Assembly (NCBI GenBank): GCA_028023455.1
Contig: JAQFVV010012398.1
Location: forward strand, 7,088,682-7,152,681
Source of the DNA: Epiperipatus broadwayi
Taxonomy: Eukaryota; Onychophora; Udeonychophora; Euonychophora; Peripatidae
Length of the DNA: 64,000 nucleotides
Reading direction: 5' to 3'
The position numbers and the translations under genes were made by a program. The notes beneath the pieces were generated by a model, which worked only from the letters and a program-made list of their open reading frames with translations, did not search any database and was not told the DNA's origin. This document shows, piece by piece, positions 37,371-48,375 of this stretch (position 1 is its first letter; every line of letters begins with the position of its first letter).

Positions 37371-38567
37371 TTAAAAAAATCAATATTTAATTCACAATGT
37401 TTTAAATATATACATAGTGAATATGTTTTAATGCTGGTGATTGGTTCCTTCTCCATGTCTCTACAATATATCCAAATCAACACATGCTCTGTAGTAACAT
37501 TGTGTATTTACTCATCACAAAATTTTAGGGCCTTAGTATATTTGAATCATGAGTTATGGCATGCATTATGATCATATCTTTCATTACTTAACTCTTGATG
37601 GAAAATTGTGATAGTATCAAATTTTATTCTAAATTGAAAAAACTTGCTAATAAAATGCTTGAAGTAATTCAGTTTATGTATGATAGTGATTTCATGTGTG
37701 CAAGGACATTTTCAAATGGTTATTAAATTATGTGATAACAGGCAGACCATTGATGTGATCTACACAAATACAAAACAATATCTCATTTTACATCATAACT
37801 CATTACCAATGCAAGATTGTTTCTTATATTTTTATGATAAATCGATAAATTATGTTACTACTTAACACATGCATTGATCCAATGATGCATCTGCAGGTAG
37901 CTTGGAAAACCTTTTAAATAATTTGGGTATTATAATGAAGGTTTCATTTGTGTAGACATCTCAAAACTTAATAAAGATGGTTTTATTATTTTAATTACAA
38001 ATATTATTTGATTTATTGAAACAGAATAATGCAACCTAATGCTTTTATTATCTTTTAAAAGTTTATATTTCAATAATATTCTATGGTATTAAAAGGGAAT
38101 TGTGGTTTCTTTGACTACATTAATTTTCTTCTTGGAGATTTTGCTGTAGATAAACTTCTTGCAATATCTTTATCCATACCTTCAAATAAGTGCAAATTAT
38201 TTGCTATAGAATTTTTTGAATATCTTTTGGCTGACTTTTCTTTTTTTGCAGTACTTTCATAGTTTCTATGCATGAATTAACTATATTTTTCATTTTCTTT
38301 ATTCACAATTTCAATATTCTCACATTTATTTTCAGTTAGTTAATATGGATTATTAAATAACTAGGAGTAATCATTATTATATTTATCTGAGATGGTTAGG
38401 GTTATAGCTATGATTCCAGAAATTTTCACACTGGTACATCAAAATATAATAATATGGTATTGATAAATAACAGACAAATAATGAATACATGTATACAGTA
38501 TTGTAATCTACACCAATTGATACAAAATGAAATGCATATTGGGAATCTTTTTTTTTCAGATACACTG
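37371..38567. other. AT-rich stretch
   Basis: No confirmed gene. A minus-strand frame of about 50 codons (38118-38270), ending STAKSPRRKLM before a stop, has charged protein-like composition. It is too short to call in DNA this AT-rich. Confidence 0.4.
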
Positions 38568-38683
38568 TTTATATAAACAATGAGAATTGCCAATTCCTGA
38601 CAGAGATATTTTAAGTGCTGGCTCTGGCTAAGCATTTATCACAAAGCTTGTAGAGGAATTGGCAATCCTCATTGTTTATAACT
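38568..38683. repeat. Small fold-back repeat
   Basis: Arms tataaacaatgag-attgccaattcc (about 38571-38598) and ggaattggcaatcctcattg (about 38656-38682) are near-perfect inverted copies of 27 bases with a 57-base loop. Confidence 0.75.
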
Positions 38684-40620
38684 TACAAGCTTAAGAGATA
38701 GTGTCATGTGATCTATGACTCTTATTTTGACTGTTTATATATTTCAAAAATATGTAGACAATAAAATAATAAATAAAATGTCATATATACATTTCAATAT
38801 ATCTTCCCAAACTATACAAGAAAAAGTCATTTCACTTTGAAACAAAATTTATTATTTAACATATGGCTTCTCAAAATCAACAAGGGATATTCATTTACAC
38901 TTACAAATAAATTATCTTATTTAACATGTTTCTTGTTTTGTTTGTTTTTTTAAAAAAAATTAGTTATATTATTTTATGGATTTCATTAGATTAAAAATTA
39001 TTTCCAATGCCATAAGTTCATAATTTGTCTAAAGGTATAGATAAAGAAACAGTAGATAGTAATTTAGTAAATATTACCATATGACATTCTACTGATTACT
39101 CAAGCTTACACTGAATGGTTGAACTAAAAACACATTATTCATATAGAATGATACCTATTATATTTTAATTGCAGGCCTTATTTGAAAACTTCTGTTCAAT
39201 ACTGCAAAATGGAGAGCATATGATAGGATCAATAGTGCAATGAAGAGTCACATTCTAATTTTATAAATTAAATTGAAATATCTGTAAGATTATAACATTT
39301 AAATAGTGTCAATTACTAACTAATGCATCTGAAAGTCTGTAACTCTGGAGGATTTAGAAACTAATGCTAATTAAATGAAGAGAATATTTATGTAAGTTAG
39401 ACTTGGTAGATAATAATAATGTAATAAAGCTTGGTTTATACTAAAACAAGTGTTTTATAATAATTATTGTTGGCATTCGTATGTTTTCCTTAAATGGTTG
39501 GATCCCAGTAAAATCCCTCTTGCAATACAATCATTTAAGTATCAATCCAATGGATAGATTTGATTTTAATGCAGAATGTTTATAATTCCTGAGATTATAA
39601 TAGGATAGCATTAATTGTATGAAATTAATGTAATTTCATTAATGTATATTTATTTAAGATTTTAAAAATGTATAATGTAATTTAAATTATCAGTTAAAGG
39701 AAATATTATGGTAGTCATTGTTTGTTGTGGGAATTTCCCCAATGATCATAATAAGATGGTAGTGGAAGAGATCTTCACAATAACAATGTCATTGTGGAAG
39801 TGTATTTTTCTTTATATTTATCAATGTTAAAACCATTCTCTTGTAATAGTCCCTAGAGTCTATCCTATAAAGTTGTGTGTGAAATGTTTCAAGCCCCATA
39901 AAGAATTGTATACCCTCTTGCAATGATATTGTATGTTTAATATTGAGTTAGCATGGTATAGAGTAAACGAGTAGGCAAATAAAGATAATCGAAAGAAAAA
40001 CAAAGAAATGGGAAGGTTGCAATATATATTGTAATAATCCTATAAATAATCAATTTCGATTATATATGTAGTGATGAGATTATATCATTTTCATGGCTTC
40101 CACACTGTAGTGCTTTTTCCCATGAATATACACACTGTAGATGGGTAATTTAAATAATATATATAATGTATAAGATATATAGATGCATGTAGTTTTATTA
40201 TTAAATAGAACGCAAAAGTTTTAAGAGGTTCTGCTAATATATAAATATATTGTATTTTCAAAATGCTCTGTATAAAGTTATTAAAAGTTTTGTCATCTTT
40301 TTATTTCCGTAAATCGTGCTGCAACAAAAATTAATGAAGGTAGAGTATATTATTATATTCACTATTTGATTATCTTGTGGGAGTGTGTTAATGAGAAAAA
40401 TTCAAACAGGAAAATAATAACTTAATTTTGTAATAATTATTTTAAAAAATGTCTAGCTTAATATTTAAACAAATGGTGTTGTATATAGCAATTACTTTTT
40501 TAAAAATATATTTTGATTTATAACAGTAATTATTACTTTATCTCACTTCTTAAATGATGTTCTCAATTTGAAATTGTTATAATTAAAAGATTTAATAATT
40601 TGTCCCAATTAATAATATAT
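38684..40620. other. AT-rich stretch, nothing recognised
   Basis: There is no coding frame or repeat I can support. The phrase cacactgtag occurs twice near 40103 and 40129. Confidence 0.5.
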
Positions 40621-40900
40621 AAACTAGCTCAATCGTGAAGCCCTTATGGCTAGTGATTAGCAAATCCGTCTGACATGATCACAATCTGGGTTTGAATCCG
40701 GATATATTTTTCCCATATAATTGACCTATATTGAACATAATTGGCTATCCAAGAATTGTCTAATAATTGACTATCAAGCTATTATTAGTTATACAGTAGA
40801 AAAGAGGGCAGGGAATTGCTTTCACCACCTGAAAACTGATTAACCTTTATGCACTGTCTCTCTATCACTATTCCTTATTTTTAGTTGAAAGAATAAGAAG
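40621..40900 (+). mobile_element. Second tRNA-derived SINE family
   Basis: The A-box-like TGGCTAGTGATTAG (40647-40660) and a strong B box GGGTTTGAATCC (40688-40699) are spaced as in a tRNA, followed by a tRNA-unrelated body of about 190 bases. It has no stable cloverleaf and is extended at the 3' side, so it is a SINE or tRNA relic and not a functional tRNA. The 3' end is approximate. Confidence 0.55.
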
Positions 40901-41220
40901 AAATATTTATCCCAAAAAAGTTTCTTTAATTAAGACTCTTTTAACTTTTATAGTTTTGCTGCTAAACAACCAAAAATATTGACAATTATGATAGTTCTTT
41001 ATGGGTAAGTTAAAAACATCCAGATAACATTTAGACAAAGTTTTAACAATGCAACATCAAGTTTTATTATTTAACACTAAATGTGAACTGTAAAATTTAA
41101 TTATGTTAGGTAGGTTAAGAGGCATTACAAACTATCATCAAACATGAACAAATACACATCAAAACCTTAGTTCTCAATTCTTTTATTCATGTACCTACCT
41201 TAGGAAGAAGATATACACAT

Positions 41221-41222
<2 letters not shown>
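40901..41222. other. AT-rich stretch
   Basis: Nothing recognised. Confidence 0.5.

Positions 41223-41300
<78 letters not shown>
41223..41300. repeat. (AT)n microsatellite, about 78 bp
   Basis: An uninterrupted AT dinucleotide run. It can fold on itself and is likely to be length-variable. Confidence 0.95.
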
Positions 41301-41304
<4 letters not shown>

Positions 41305-41595
41305 AGTATTTCGACCTGAATAAATGTAATATTTTGGAATAAATAACTCACTGCAGCACAAAGACCTCTCCAAACATTACTCAAAAATGAAAAGTAAAAG
41401 GTAAGTCAAAACTCACCAAGCTCCTCAATTTTTCTGAGTCACGGAGATTTAAATAGTTCTTAATTTTTGTTTTATTATCTAAATACAAACAGCTATTTAC
41501 CCATTTATCCATCTACAGTGAAGGGTTAACTAGATTAGTATAAGTCATTCTAACTGAGAAATAAATCCTAACCCTCTTGAAAGAAAATTACTTGG

Positions 41596-41660
41596 CCTGG
41601 TTTCAAACCCCTTACATAGACATGACAGTTGAATGCACTACCTCAGCACCATAATGCTTT
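41596..41660 (-). mobile_element. tRNA-like SINE head, minus strand
   Basis: On the minus strand TGGTGCTGAGGTAGTG (A-box side) is followed by GGGGTTTGAAACC (B box) at tRNA spacing. The short acceptor-side sequences do not pair well. It is probably a SINE head or tRNA relic of a family different from the two above. Confidence 0.4.
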
Positions 41661-43058
41661 TAAATATATATATATAACTAAATCAAAACTTCTGTATAAA
41701 AATTAATTTTGGATTACAGGATTGAAATTTTGACCATAAGATTAAAAAAATTGTTAATATCATGGCATCCAAGATATATTACATTTTTATTAAACTCACT
41801 TCCCTCTTTTAAAAATATATAATTTGCTTTATTTGAAATTTTTTGACTTATAGTATTAAACTTAATATTAAACATAATTTACTGTTTTTTTTAAAAATAT
41901 GTTTTAATTATAACTGTATTTGAAAAATGTTGCTTGTTTAATCTTTTTATTAATATATTCTGATAATGTTTTATAGTATCAAAACTACTTCATGTTATTA
42001 TCTATTTGATTATAATGGATAATCTAATGTCTTTATAGGTAGATGATAAGATTTCCAACTTATTGCCTTTTTTATTACACATTATATTCATTAAAATGCC
42101 ATATTTCTTATTATAAATCTTTATATTTTATTTTGTTTATTATATTAGTAAACACTTTTGATTTCTGAATTATTTTGTATAAAATATATAAAATAATTTA
42201 GCAAAATTGCAATAATTTATGGAAATTTTATAGTTATTTAGGCTAAAATAAGTTTTATGATTAGTCAAAATAATAAATATATAATATTTAATAAAAATAA
42301 ATATAATTTATTTATTATATTTTAAAGTCAAAGGTCAATCATAAATCTTAAAATTTGTGTTTGGACAATAATATACTATTATGAATGAAATAAAAAAACC
42401 AAATAATAAGCTCAAACCTTTGCCATATTATATGAGAACTGCACATTAAAGGATTGCAAGGTAAAGAAAAAAATGAAGATAAAGACAATAGTTCATTTGT
42501 AAACTCAGCAGATAGAATTAAAAAAAAATACATACAAATGACAATATAAGACAAATTTTTTTCAATACTTAAAGTTAAATTATGATTTACACATTATCAT
42601 TTTTGTAAAAATAAATTATAAATTACATGCAGCCCTGGATAGATTTATTTTTTTTCATCAAAGTGACTTTTTGACAGGACCAAGTAGAAATGCAGACGCA
42701 TGATAAAAAGATAATTGATGAAAGAAATAGATCTATTTAGAAGAGTAGCATATTTGTGAATAATAACAGTAATATAGTAAGTGTTGATTTCAACTGAATG
42801 CATATTTTCATATTTATAAAAATACAATAAGTTTATATTAAATGTATTGTAATAGTTTTAATAAAAAAACAGCAATATTAAATATATAATGCTAAGAACA
42901 TGTAATATTAACGAGGAAACAAACTCCAAATTTGCACACTATAATAATAATTCACAACCTAGCTTGAAGGAATTTTTTCAAGTTTTCTTAAATGAGTCTA
43001 ATATATTGCTTAACTTTATAATTGTTATTATGGAATGCACAAAGTTTGCCATTCTATT
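41661..43058. other. AT-rich stretch, nothing recognised
   Basis: Short minus-strand frames (42348-42554, 42645-42827) are low-complexity. Confidence 0.5.
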
Positions 43059-43109
43059 TATATATGTTATATATAGAGCTCACAAACAATCTCTTAACAA
43101 GCTTTGCAG

Positions 43110-43171
43110 AATATCCTCAACCCCAGATCAGTTTCTGCTACTGGCTTCCTCAGTTAGGTGCTAGGACATTC
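43110..43171 (-). ncRNA. Hammerhead-like motif (left arm)
   Basis: Minus strand, in order: outer stem GAATGTCC/GGATATTC (one G-U pair), core CTGAGGA, short GC stem with loop CAGTA, GAAA, short third stem, and a GTT before the outer stem closes. This is the order of a type III hammerhead. Stem II is weak, with an A-A mismatch next to the core. Confidence 0.45.
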
Positions 43172-43676
43172 AAGCATTAAATTAAAAATACCAGGACAAG
43201 CCCAGCACTTTATCTAATGGATAACTATTAAGTAGAAAATCTGAAATTTTCAGATATTCATATGTCTTCCAATCCAGCTATCTAACTTAAATGGTCATAT
43301 GGGACTGGACCAAGTTCAGATACACCATATATTAATAGCTTTAGCAATATAAAATTGCCAAAGCCTTAATAGCAAAAAATAAAATTACAAAGAAATCAAA
43401 TAACAGAAATTGTTAAGAGCTTATTATTTAGTCATGTGACATATGACTTAATTTCTTTGTAATTTTATTTTTTGATATTAAGGGTTTGGTGATTTTATAT
43501 TGCTAAAGTTATTAATATATGGTGTGTATGAACTTGGTTCAGTCCCATATGGCTATTTAAGTTAGATAGCTGGATTGGAAGATATATGAATGTCTGAAAT
43601 TTTCAGATTTTTTACTTAATAGTTATCCATTAGATAAAGTGCTAGGCTTGTCCTGGTATTTTTAATCTAATGCTTG

Positions 43677-43737
43677 AATATCCTATCACCTCACTGAGGA
43701 AGCCAGTAGCAGAAACCAGTCTGGGTTTGGGGATATT
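43677..43737 (+). ncRNA. Hammerhead-like motif (right arm)
   Basis: Outer stem AATATCC (43677-43683) pairs with GGATATT (43731-43737). The core is CTGAGGA (43694-43700), then a weak stem II, GAAA (43712-43715), a third stem AACC/GGTT, then GTT as an NUH-type site. It is the best-preserved copy in this repeat family. Confidence 0.5.
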
Positions 43738-43938
43738 TTACAAAGCTTGTTAAGAGCTTATTTGCGATAGGTCATGTGACATGTGACTTGATTTCTTTGT
43801 AATATATATATAAAACAAGTCATAAATTTTGTAACTTGCTTTTAAGCTTGCATTTTATGATGAAGCTTACAAATAGTTCTAATCAAGTTTTTATTTTATA
43901 AGTGCTGGAAGAGAAAAAAATTCAAATCTCTATCAGGG

Positions 43939-43999
43939 GTCCCTATCTCCAGATCAATTAGTTTCAAGCTTGTGGCTCACCTCAGTGGAGCACTGGGAC
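43939..43999 (-). ncRNA. Hammerhead-like motif in tandem repeat, copy 1
   Basis: Minus strand: outer stems GTCCC/GGGAC and CTCCA/TGGAG, core CTGAGGT (last base changed), stem II GAGC/GCTT with loop CACAA, GAAA, and ATC as an NUH-type site before the outer stem. Confidence 0.45.
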
Positions 44000-44360
44000 T
44001 CTAGAAACTAAATCTAAAATACCAACTCAAAAGTCAGCACTGATAAAACACATTTTGTATCAATTTGAAAGCATGAATTTATCAGACACATAAATGTCTC
44101 CAAATCCAGTCTAACAAACCAGGTAGCTATATGGGTCTGAATTCAGCTCAGTTTCACCATATAGTAATAGCCTCTGCAATATATAGCATTGCAAAAGCCT
44201 TCAAAGGTACACTTATAATAATTAAAACAAGTCATAAATTTTGTAACTTGCTTTTAAGCTTGCATTTTATGATCACTAGAAGAAGCTTACCAATAGCTCT
44301 AATCAAGCTTTTATTTTATAAGTGCCAAAAGAGAAAAAAATTCAAAATCACTATCAGAGG

Positions 44361-44420
44361 CTCCTATCTCCAAATCAATTGTTTTTGAGCATATAGCTCA
44401 TCTCAGTGGAGCTCTGGGAC
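44361..44420 (-). ncRNA. Hammerhead-like motif in tandem repeat, copy 2
   Basis: Minus strand: outer stem CTCCA/TGGAG kept, core CTGAGAT, perfect stem II GAGC/GCTC with loop TATAT. GAAA has changed to AAAA. The stem II difference from copy 1 restores a Watson-Crick pair in place of a wobble. Confidence 0.45.
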
Positions 44421-44520
44421 TCGAGAAATTAGATCTAAAATATCAACTCAAAAGTCAGCACTTATAATATATATATATAATAATATTATGATTCGATGTC
44501 TGTATTTTAAAGCAATATAC

Positions 44521-44857
44521 GTAATTATATAACTGAATATTTGTAAATACAGTAACTAAATACTTAAAAAAAATTTATCCACTTAGGAGTGCTTTCGATT
44601 ATCCCAGTAATCTGTGTCAACTAAAGCTTTGAAATGCTAACTTTCCCACAATTCCGTGATCTTAACGTTTGCTGCTTGCCTGTTAATTAAGTCATGTTGG
44701 CAAGCAGCAAGCGTTAAGATCACGGAATTGTGGGAAAGTTAGCATTTCAAAGCTTTAGTTGACACAGATTACTGGGATAATCGCAAGCGCTCCTAAGTGG
44801 ATAAATTTTTTTTTAATTATTTAGTTATTGTATTTACAAATATTCAGTTATATAATT

Positions 44858-44859
<2 letters not shown>
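44521..44859. mobile_element. Near-perfect 339-bp palindrome (fold-back MITE)
   Basis: The left arm 44521-44680 and right arm 44699-44859 are inverted copies with only a few mismatches and one or two A-run length differences. The loop is about 18 bases. Ends are gtaattatataactg and its complement. The arms contain no coding sequence. Such high arm identity implies recent insertion or active arm-to-arm conversion. Superfamily is unknown; flanks are AT-repeat, so a target duplication cannot be read. Confidence 0.85.

Positions 44860-44902
<43 letters not shown>
44857..44902. repeat. (CA)n(TA)n microsatellite
   Basis: A short CA run leads into about 30 bases of TA, directly against the end of the palindrome. 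Confidence 0.9.
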
Positions 44903-44904
<2 letters not shown>

Positions 44905-46062
44905 AACAATACCATTTCAATTACAGGTCTAATTAGTCATACTACAATGCTGCATGGTTAAAAAAAGCTTAATAGCATACTCTAATGGTTGTGTATTTTG
45001 CCAGGTCATGTATATTAAATATATATGCATGACTTAATTTTCACCCATTTATAAAATTAAAAGTACTTTTAAAATTATAATTAATAAATTGATGACCGGT
45101 ATAAAATAAGGAAATAAAGAGAAAATATAATTTAATTAATTTTTATTGCACACAAATGATTTTGGAAAAATGTACATATTTTGTAACCCATTCAGATTTA
45201 AATTCTGGAATAGGTTTAAAAAAAAAAAGATGAACCTTTTTTTTATACAAACTGAATGAGATATTGAAAATTATAATGTAGTAAAATTGATAATGTTAAG
45301 GAATTAATTTTAAAGTTTAATCATAATTTTCTTTTATTTCTAGCCAGTAATAAAAAATATTTTATAATCACTTATAAAATAATTACATAAATGTAGAAAA
45401 TATTTATGAAAAAACATATTGTAAAAAAAAAACTATACTAAATCAGGACATTAAGTTTGGATGAAAATGTTGTTTTAAAACCATTCTGATATATATATTA
45501 ATACAGGCTTAATTATAGGTTAAGTATTAAAAGCATGTTGTGAAGCAAAATATATAATAGGACTAAAAATGATACTAGTACCATGACTTTAGAAGAAAGC
45601 TATGCAGATTGACCATGAAAAAGGTAAAAAAAAATACTGATAGAAAAGTAGTTATTAAAAAAAATCACTGGTTAAAATAGATTTCCTCAGAATAGTTTTA
45701 GATAGCTGTATCTTGCTCTTGTTTTTAAGTATTATTTAATATTCTATCCTCTCAGCAATTATGATGACATTAGTTAGAAAAGGGCTATTTAAACACAAGT
45801 ATCTAAAAAACTAACATAACATCAGTCAAAAGATAGTTACTATGCAGTTGTATTGAGATATGAACATTAAAGTTATAGGAATGGAATGTTGTTTGCATTA
45901 AAAAGGAAATGCTGTAAGGGAAAAAAATTAACTCAGTGATAAGGGCTATTGTATATCTCTACTGAGATTCAGCTACATTGTCTATCATTCATTACAGCAT
46001 CCAAAGAGAATAACCATAATAAGAACTGGATTGATAAAACTATTATTAAAGATGTGCACATA
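44903..46062. other. AT-rich stretch, nothing recognised
   Basis: No gene or repeat identified. Confidence 0.5.
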
Positions 46063-46896
46063 TATATGAAGGGATACCCAAAAATAGCAAGACTCATTCT
46101 CTCGTTTGAGCACCTATTGTAGTATATACTTCTCTTCTTAGATACTTCTTGCACGAACCCTTCTGATCAGTATTTCCAATGACATCACTATGTAAAATTG
46201 TGGGACCATGTAGCACAGTTTTTTGTAAAGTTCATCTCATGTATTTATCAATTTTTTTATAATGGCTTTACAATGTGAAATTCTGTTTTCATTTACAGAA
46301 AATGACAAGGAAAACAGTTGTAATGTTTGAAACAGATTATAAGCAAGCTAATCTTGTAAAATCACAAGTTTATGAGTGATTTAATTGAAATGTTAAATTT
46401 GACACTTCCTCAAGAAGCTTGGCAAGTGAAAGCCAAAGTCAAAACAATGCTCATATTTTTATGCAAATGGCATTTTTCTCTCAGACATTGTTTATAATGC
46501 TCAGATATTTTATCTGAAAGTTCTGAAATGTCTATATGATATGGTGAAATGTAAACATCCCATTTTGTGGCACAGATAACAGTGCAAGCTCCACCCCAAC
46601 AAAGTGTCATCTTTCAAAGCCTTGTGTGTAAAACACTTTTTAATTAAATTCAACATGACTCAGCTTATCTATTAGACATATTTGCTTGAAGAATAAAAAC
46701 ATGTCTTAGAAGTAGTGGAAAAAAATCATGGAAACATTAAAAAACATCATTTTTTAAGTATTTCCAGACTACATTAAAAAATGAAAAACATGTTTAGACC
46801 AGTGTATTGAATCAAATGGATAGTAATTTGAAACATAACATTTAAAAATAAAAATTATTATAAAATTCCAGTTATTTTTGGATCCCCACTTGTATA
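46063..46896. mobile_element. Mariner-like element relic (about 834 bp)
   Basis: The left end TATATGAAGGGATACCCAAA and the right end, read inward on the other strand, TATACAAGTGGGGATCCAAA are imperfect terminal inverted repeats that continue into AAAATA. A TA start and a TACAAGTGGG-like end with CCAAAAATAAC are what mariner-type elements show. The body of about 0.8 kb is shorter than a full mariner (about 1.3 kb), and I cannot read the transposase catalytic motifs. Frames at 45969-46154 and 46410-46610 (minus) overlap it and are not recognisable. Confidence 0.4.
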
Positions 46897-47402
46897 AAAG
46901 GCTTATATTTTCTACAACAATCATAGTTTAAAATATTTTATTATCTGGTAAAATCTTTCTTTATATTTAGCTAAGCCTTTAAGTATAATGCTTATGTTTA
47001 TTTGATTGAATATTTTGTATTTTTTAATTATTTATTTCTCATATATTGTGGTAATCATGAATTTATATTCAACAATTTTGTATTTTACTTATTTATTTAC
47101 TGTAAATAAAATATTTTTATTAGCTAATTTAGTGTGTTTTCAAAAATAGACCTTAATATTCCACTAAGCCTGAGAAACCATGCACTCCATTGAAAGACAG
47201 ACAGAGATAAAGGAATTATATTAAATGATGATGATTGTCAACAGTAAAATATCTAGAAGTAATCTTTCTATTTAAGAGAGATTGGTACCTAAACATTAAT
47301 TTTAAAACTGACACCGAGCAAAGGTATTAAAAAATACTTTTGGGATTATTGTACTTAATATTGCTAATTATAAATTTATTAAATGCACATTGATTACGTA
47401 AG
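46897..47402. other. AT-rich stretch
   Basis: Nothing recognised. Confidence 0.5.
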
Positions 47403-47535
47403 TAATATTTACTGAGGCTATAACCTCCCTCTTTTCTTCCATAGTGTAAGCTTGTGGTTAAAACACCTGTAGAGGTCCCTACTATCACATTTTATATGCA
47501 TATTATCGAGGTTATAGCCTCAGTTAATATTGCTA
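47403..47535. repeat. Fold-back repeat
   Basis: Arms taatatttactgaggctata (47403-47430 region) and tatagcctcagttaatatt (47505-47533 region) pair over about 25 bases with one mismatch. The loop is about 80 bases. Confidence 0.75.
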
Positions 47536-47989
47536 AGATTATTTTGATCATCTTCGGAGAGTGGCTTATATTATTGATTTATACTTAATTCAATTTTGAC
47601 TATTTATATGAAGTCTATCTATTTTGTTTAAATTTATGTTTACCAATCACATAAATGATTAGTAACAATATTAATATATCTACAAATAGTTATTTGTGGT
47701 CAAAGTTGTAAGTGCAGAAAGTTTGATACTATAGCAAACAAGCAATTTGCTATCTGTAAATACTTAACAAATGATTAAAGTAATTTCCTATATATATAAA
47801 TACTTACAAGTGATGAAGATGTGTATAACTGATTGAGATTTAGCTCAACTAATGAGTGCTGTTTCAGTCTAAAATGTACTTCTTAGAGATCATTCATCAT
47901 TTTCACATGTCTTTAATCATATATTTCAGGAATGTGGGATGGAATAGAAATTTTAAATATATTTAAACATATTACCAAAAAAAAAATCA
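47536..47989. other. AT-rich stretch
   Basis: Nothing recognised. Confidence 0.5.
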
Positions 47990-48375
47990 AGTCAGATGTC
48001 ACATGACCTAATTTAATAAGCTTGTATTACAAATGTTATATATAGATCTCGCAAATAAGCTCATAACAAGCTTTGCAAAATATCCCCAATCCAGACCTGT
48101 TTCTGCTACTGGCTTCCACAGTGAGGTGCTAAGATATTCAAGCATTAGATTAAAAATACCAGGACAAGCCTAGCACTTTATCCAATGAATAACTATTAAG
48201 TAAAAAATCTCCAGCTATCTAACTTAAATAGTCACATGGGACTAAATTAAGTTCAGATACACCATATATTAATAGCTTTAGCAATATAAAATTGCCAAAG
48301 CCTTAATAGCAAAAAATAAAATTACCAAAAAAAAAAAAAAAATCAAGTCAGATGTCATATGACCTAATTTCATAA
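47990..48375. repeat. Single copy of the 43-kb fold-back arm, flanked by direct repeats
   Basis: Collinear with the left arm at 43060-43400 (ccaggacaagcctagcactt, gatacaccatatattaatag). Both ends carry aatcaagtcagatgtca-atg (about 47987 and 48341), as direct repeats flanking the arm. One hammerhead-like motif lies inside. Between the two loci some segments are missing, for example a deletion near 48210. Confidence 0.7.
48079..48139 (-). ncRNA. Hammerhead-like motif (third copy of the 43-kb family)
   Basis: Minus strand: outer stem AATATC/GATATT, core CTGTGGA (one base off), weak stem II, GAAA. It matches 43110-43171 and 43677-43737 in layout. Confidence 0.4.

Larger units (their letters stand above)
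43059..43800. mobile_element. Large fold-back element, arms ~330 bp
   Basis: The left arm (about 43070-43400) and right arm (about 43445-43790) are inverted copies sharing gtcctggtatttttaat, gttagatagctggattggaa and atattaatat-tggtgt blocks, with a centre near 43420. A third copy in the left-arm orientation is at 47990-48370, and 43813-44470 holds a diverged relative. Each arm carries one hammerhead-like motif (43110-43171 minus, 43677-43737 plus). The ORF at 42889-43164 overlaps the arm and is probably chance. The element resembles a Penelope-like terminal repeat inserted head-to-head, but no protein supports that here. Confidence 0.7.
43813..44470. repeat. Tandem pair of a related repeat, ~410-bp period
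   Basis: The block starting aacaagtcataaattttgt at about 43813 recurs at 44225 with the following aacttgcttttaagcttgc, ctatctcca-atcaatt and ctcagtggag...ctgggact in order. The middle part (aaaccaggtagctatatggg...aatagcctctgcaatata) is a diverged relative of the 43.1-kb arm (atctaacttaaatggtcatatggga...aatagctttagcaatata). An ORF at 44131-44388 spans the junction and is a shadow. Confidence 0.7.

Noticed and set aside
38118-38335. Possible minus-strand terminal exon (ends STAKSPRRKLM)
   Set aside because: About 50 open codons are expected by chance many times in 64 kb, and the polypyrimidine-AG near it is on the wrong strand.
40640-40710. tRNA gene
   Set aside because: The B box is excellent but the acceptor and anticodon stems do not pair, and the sequence continues as a SINE-like body.
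41223-41300. CRISPR or regulatory array
   Set aside because: It is a plain AT dinucleotide run. No spaced repeats of CRISPR type occur anywhere in the window.
44131-44388. 85-codon frame
   Set aside because: It spans the junction of two tandem repeat units and has no independent support.
46410-46610. 66-codon minus-strand frame with unusual composition
   Set aside because: No domain, no start context, and it falls inside a transposon-like relic.
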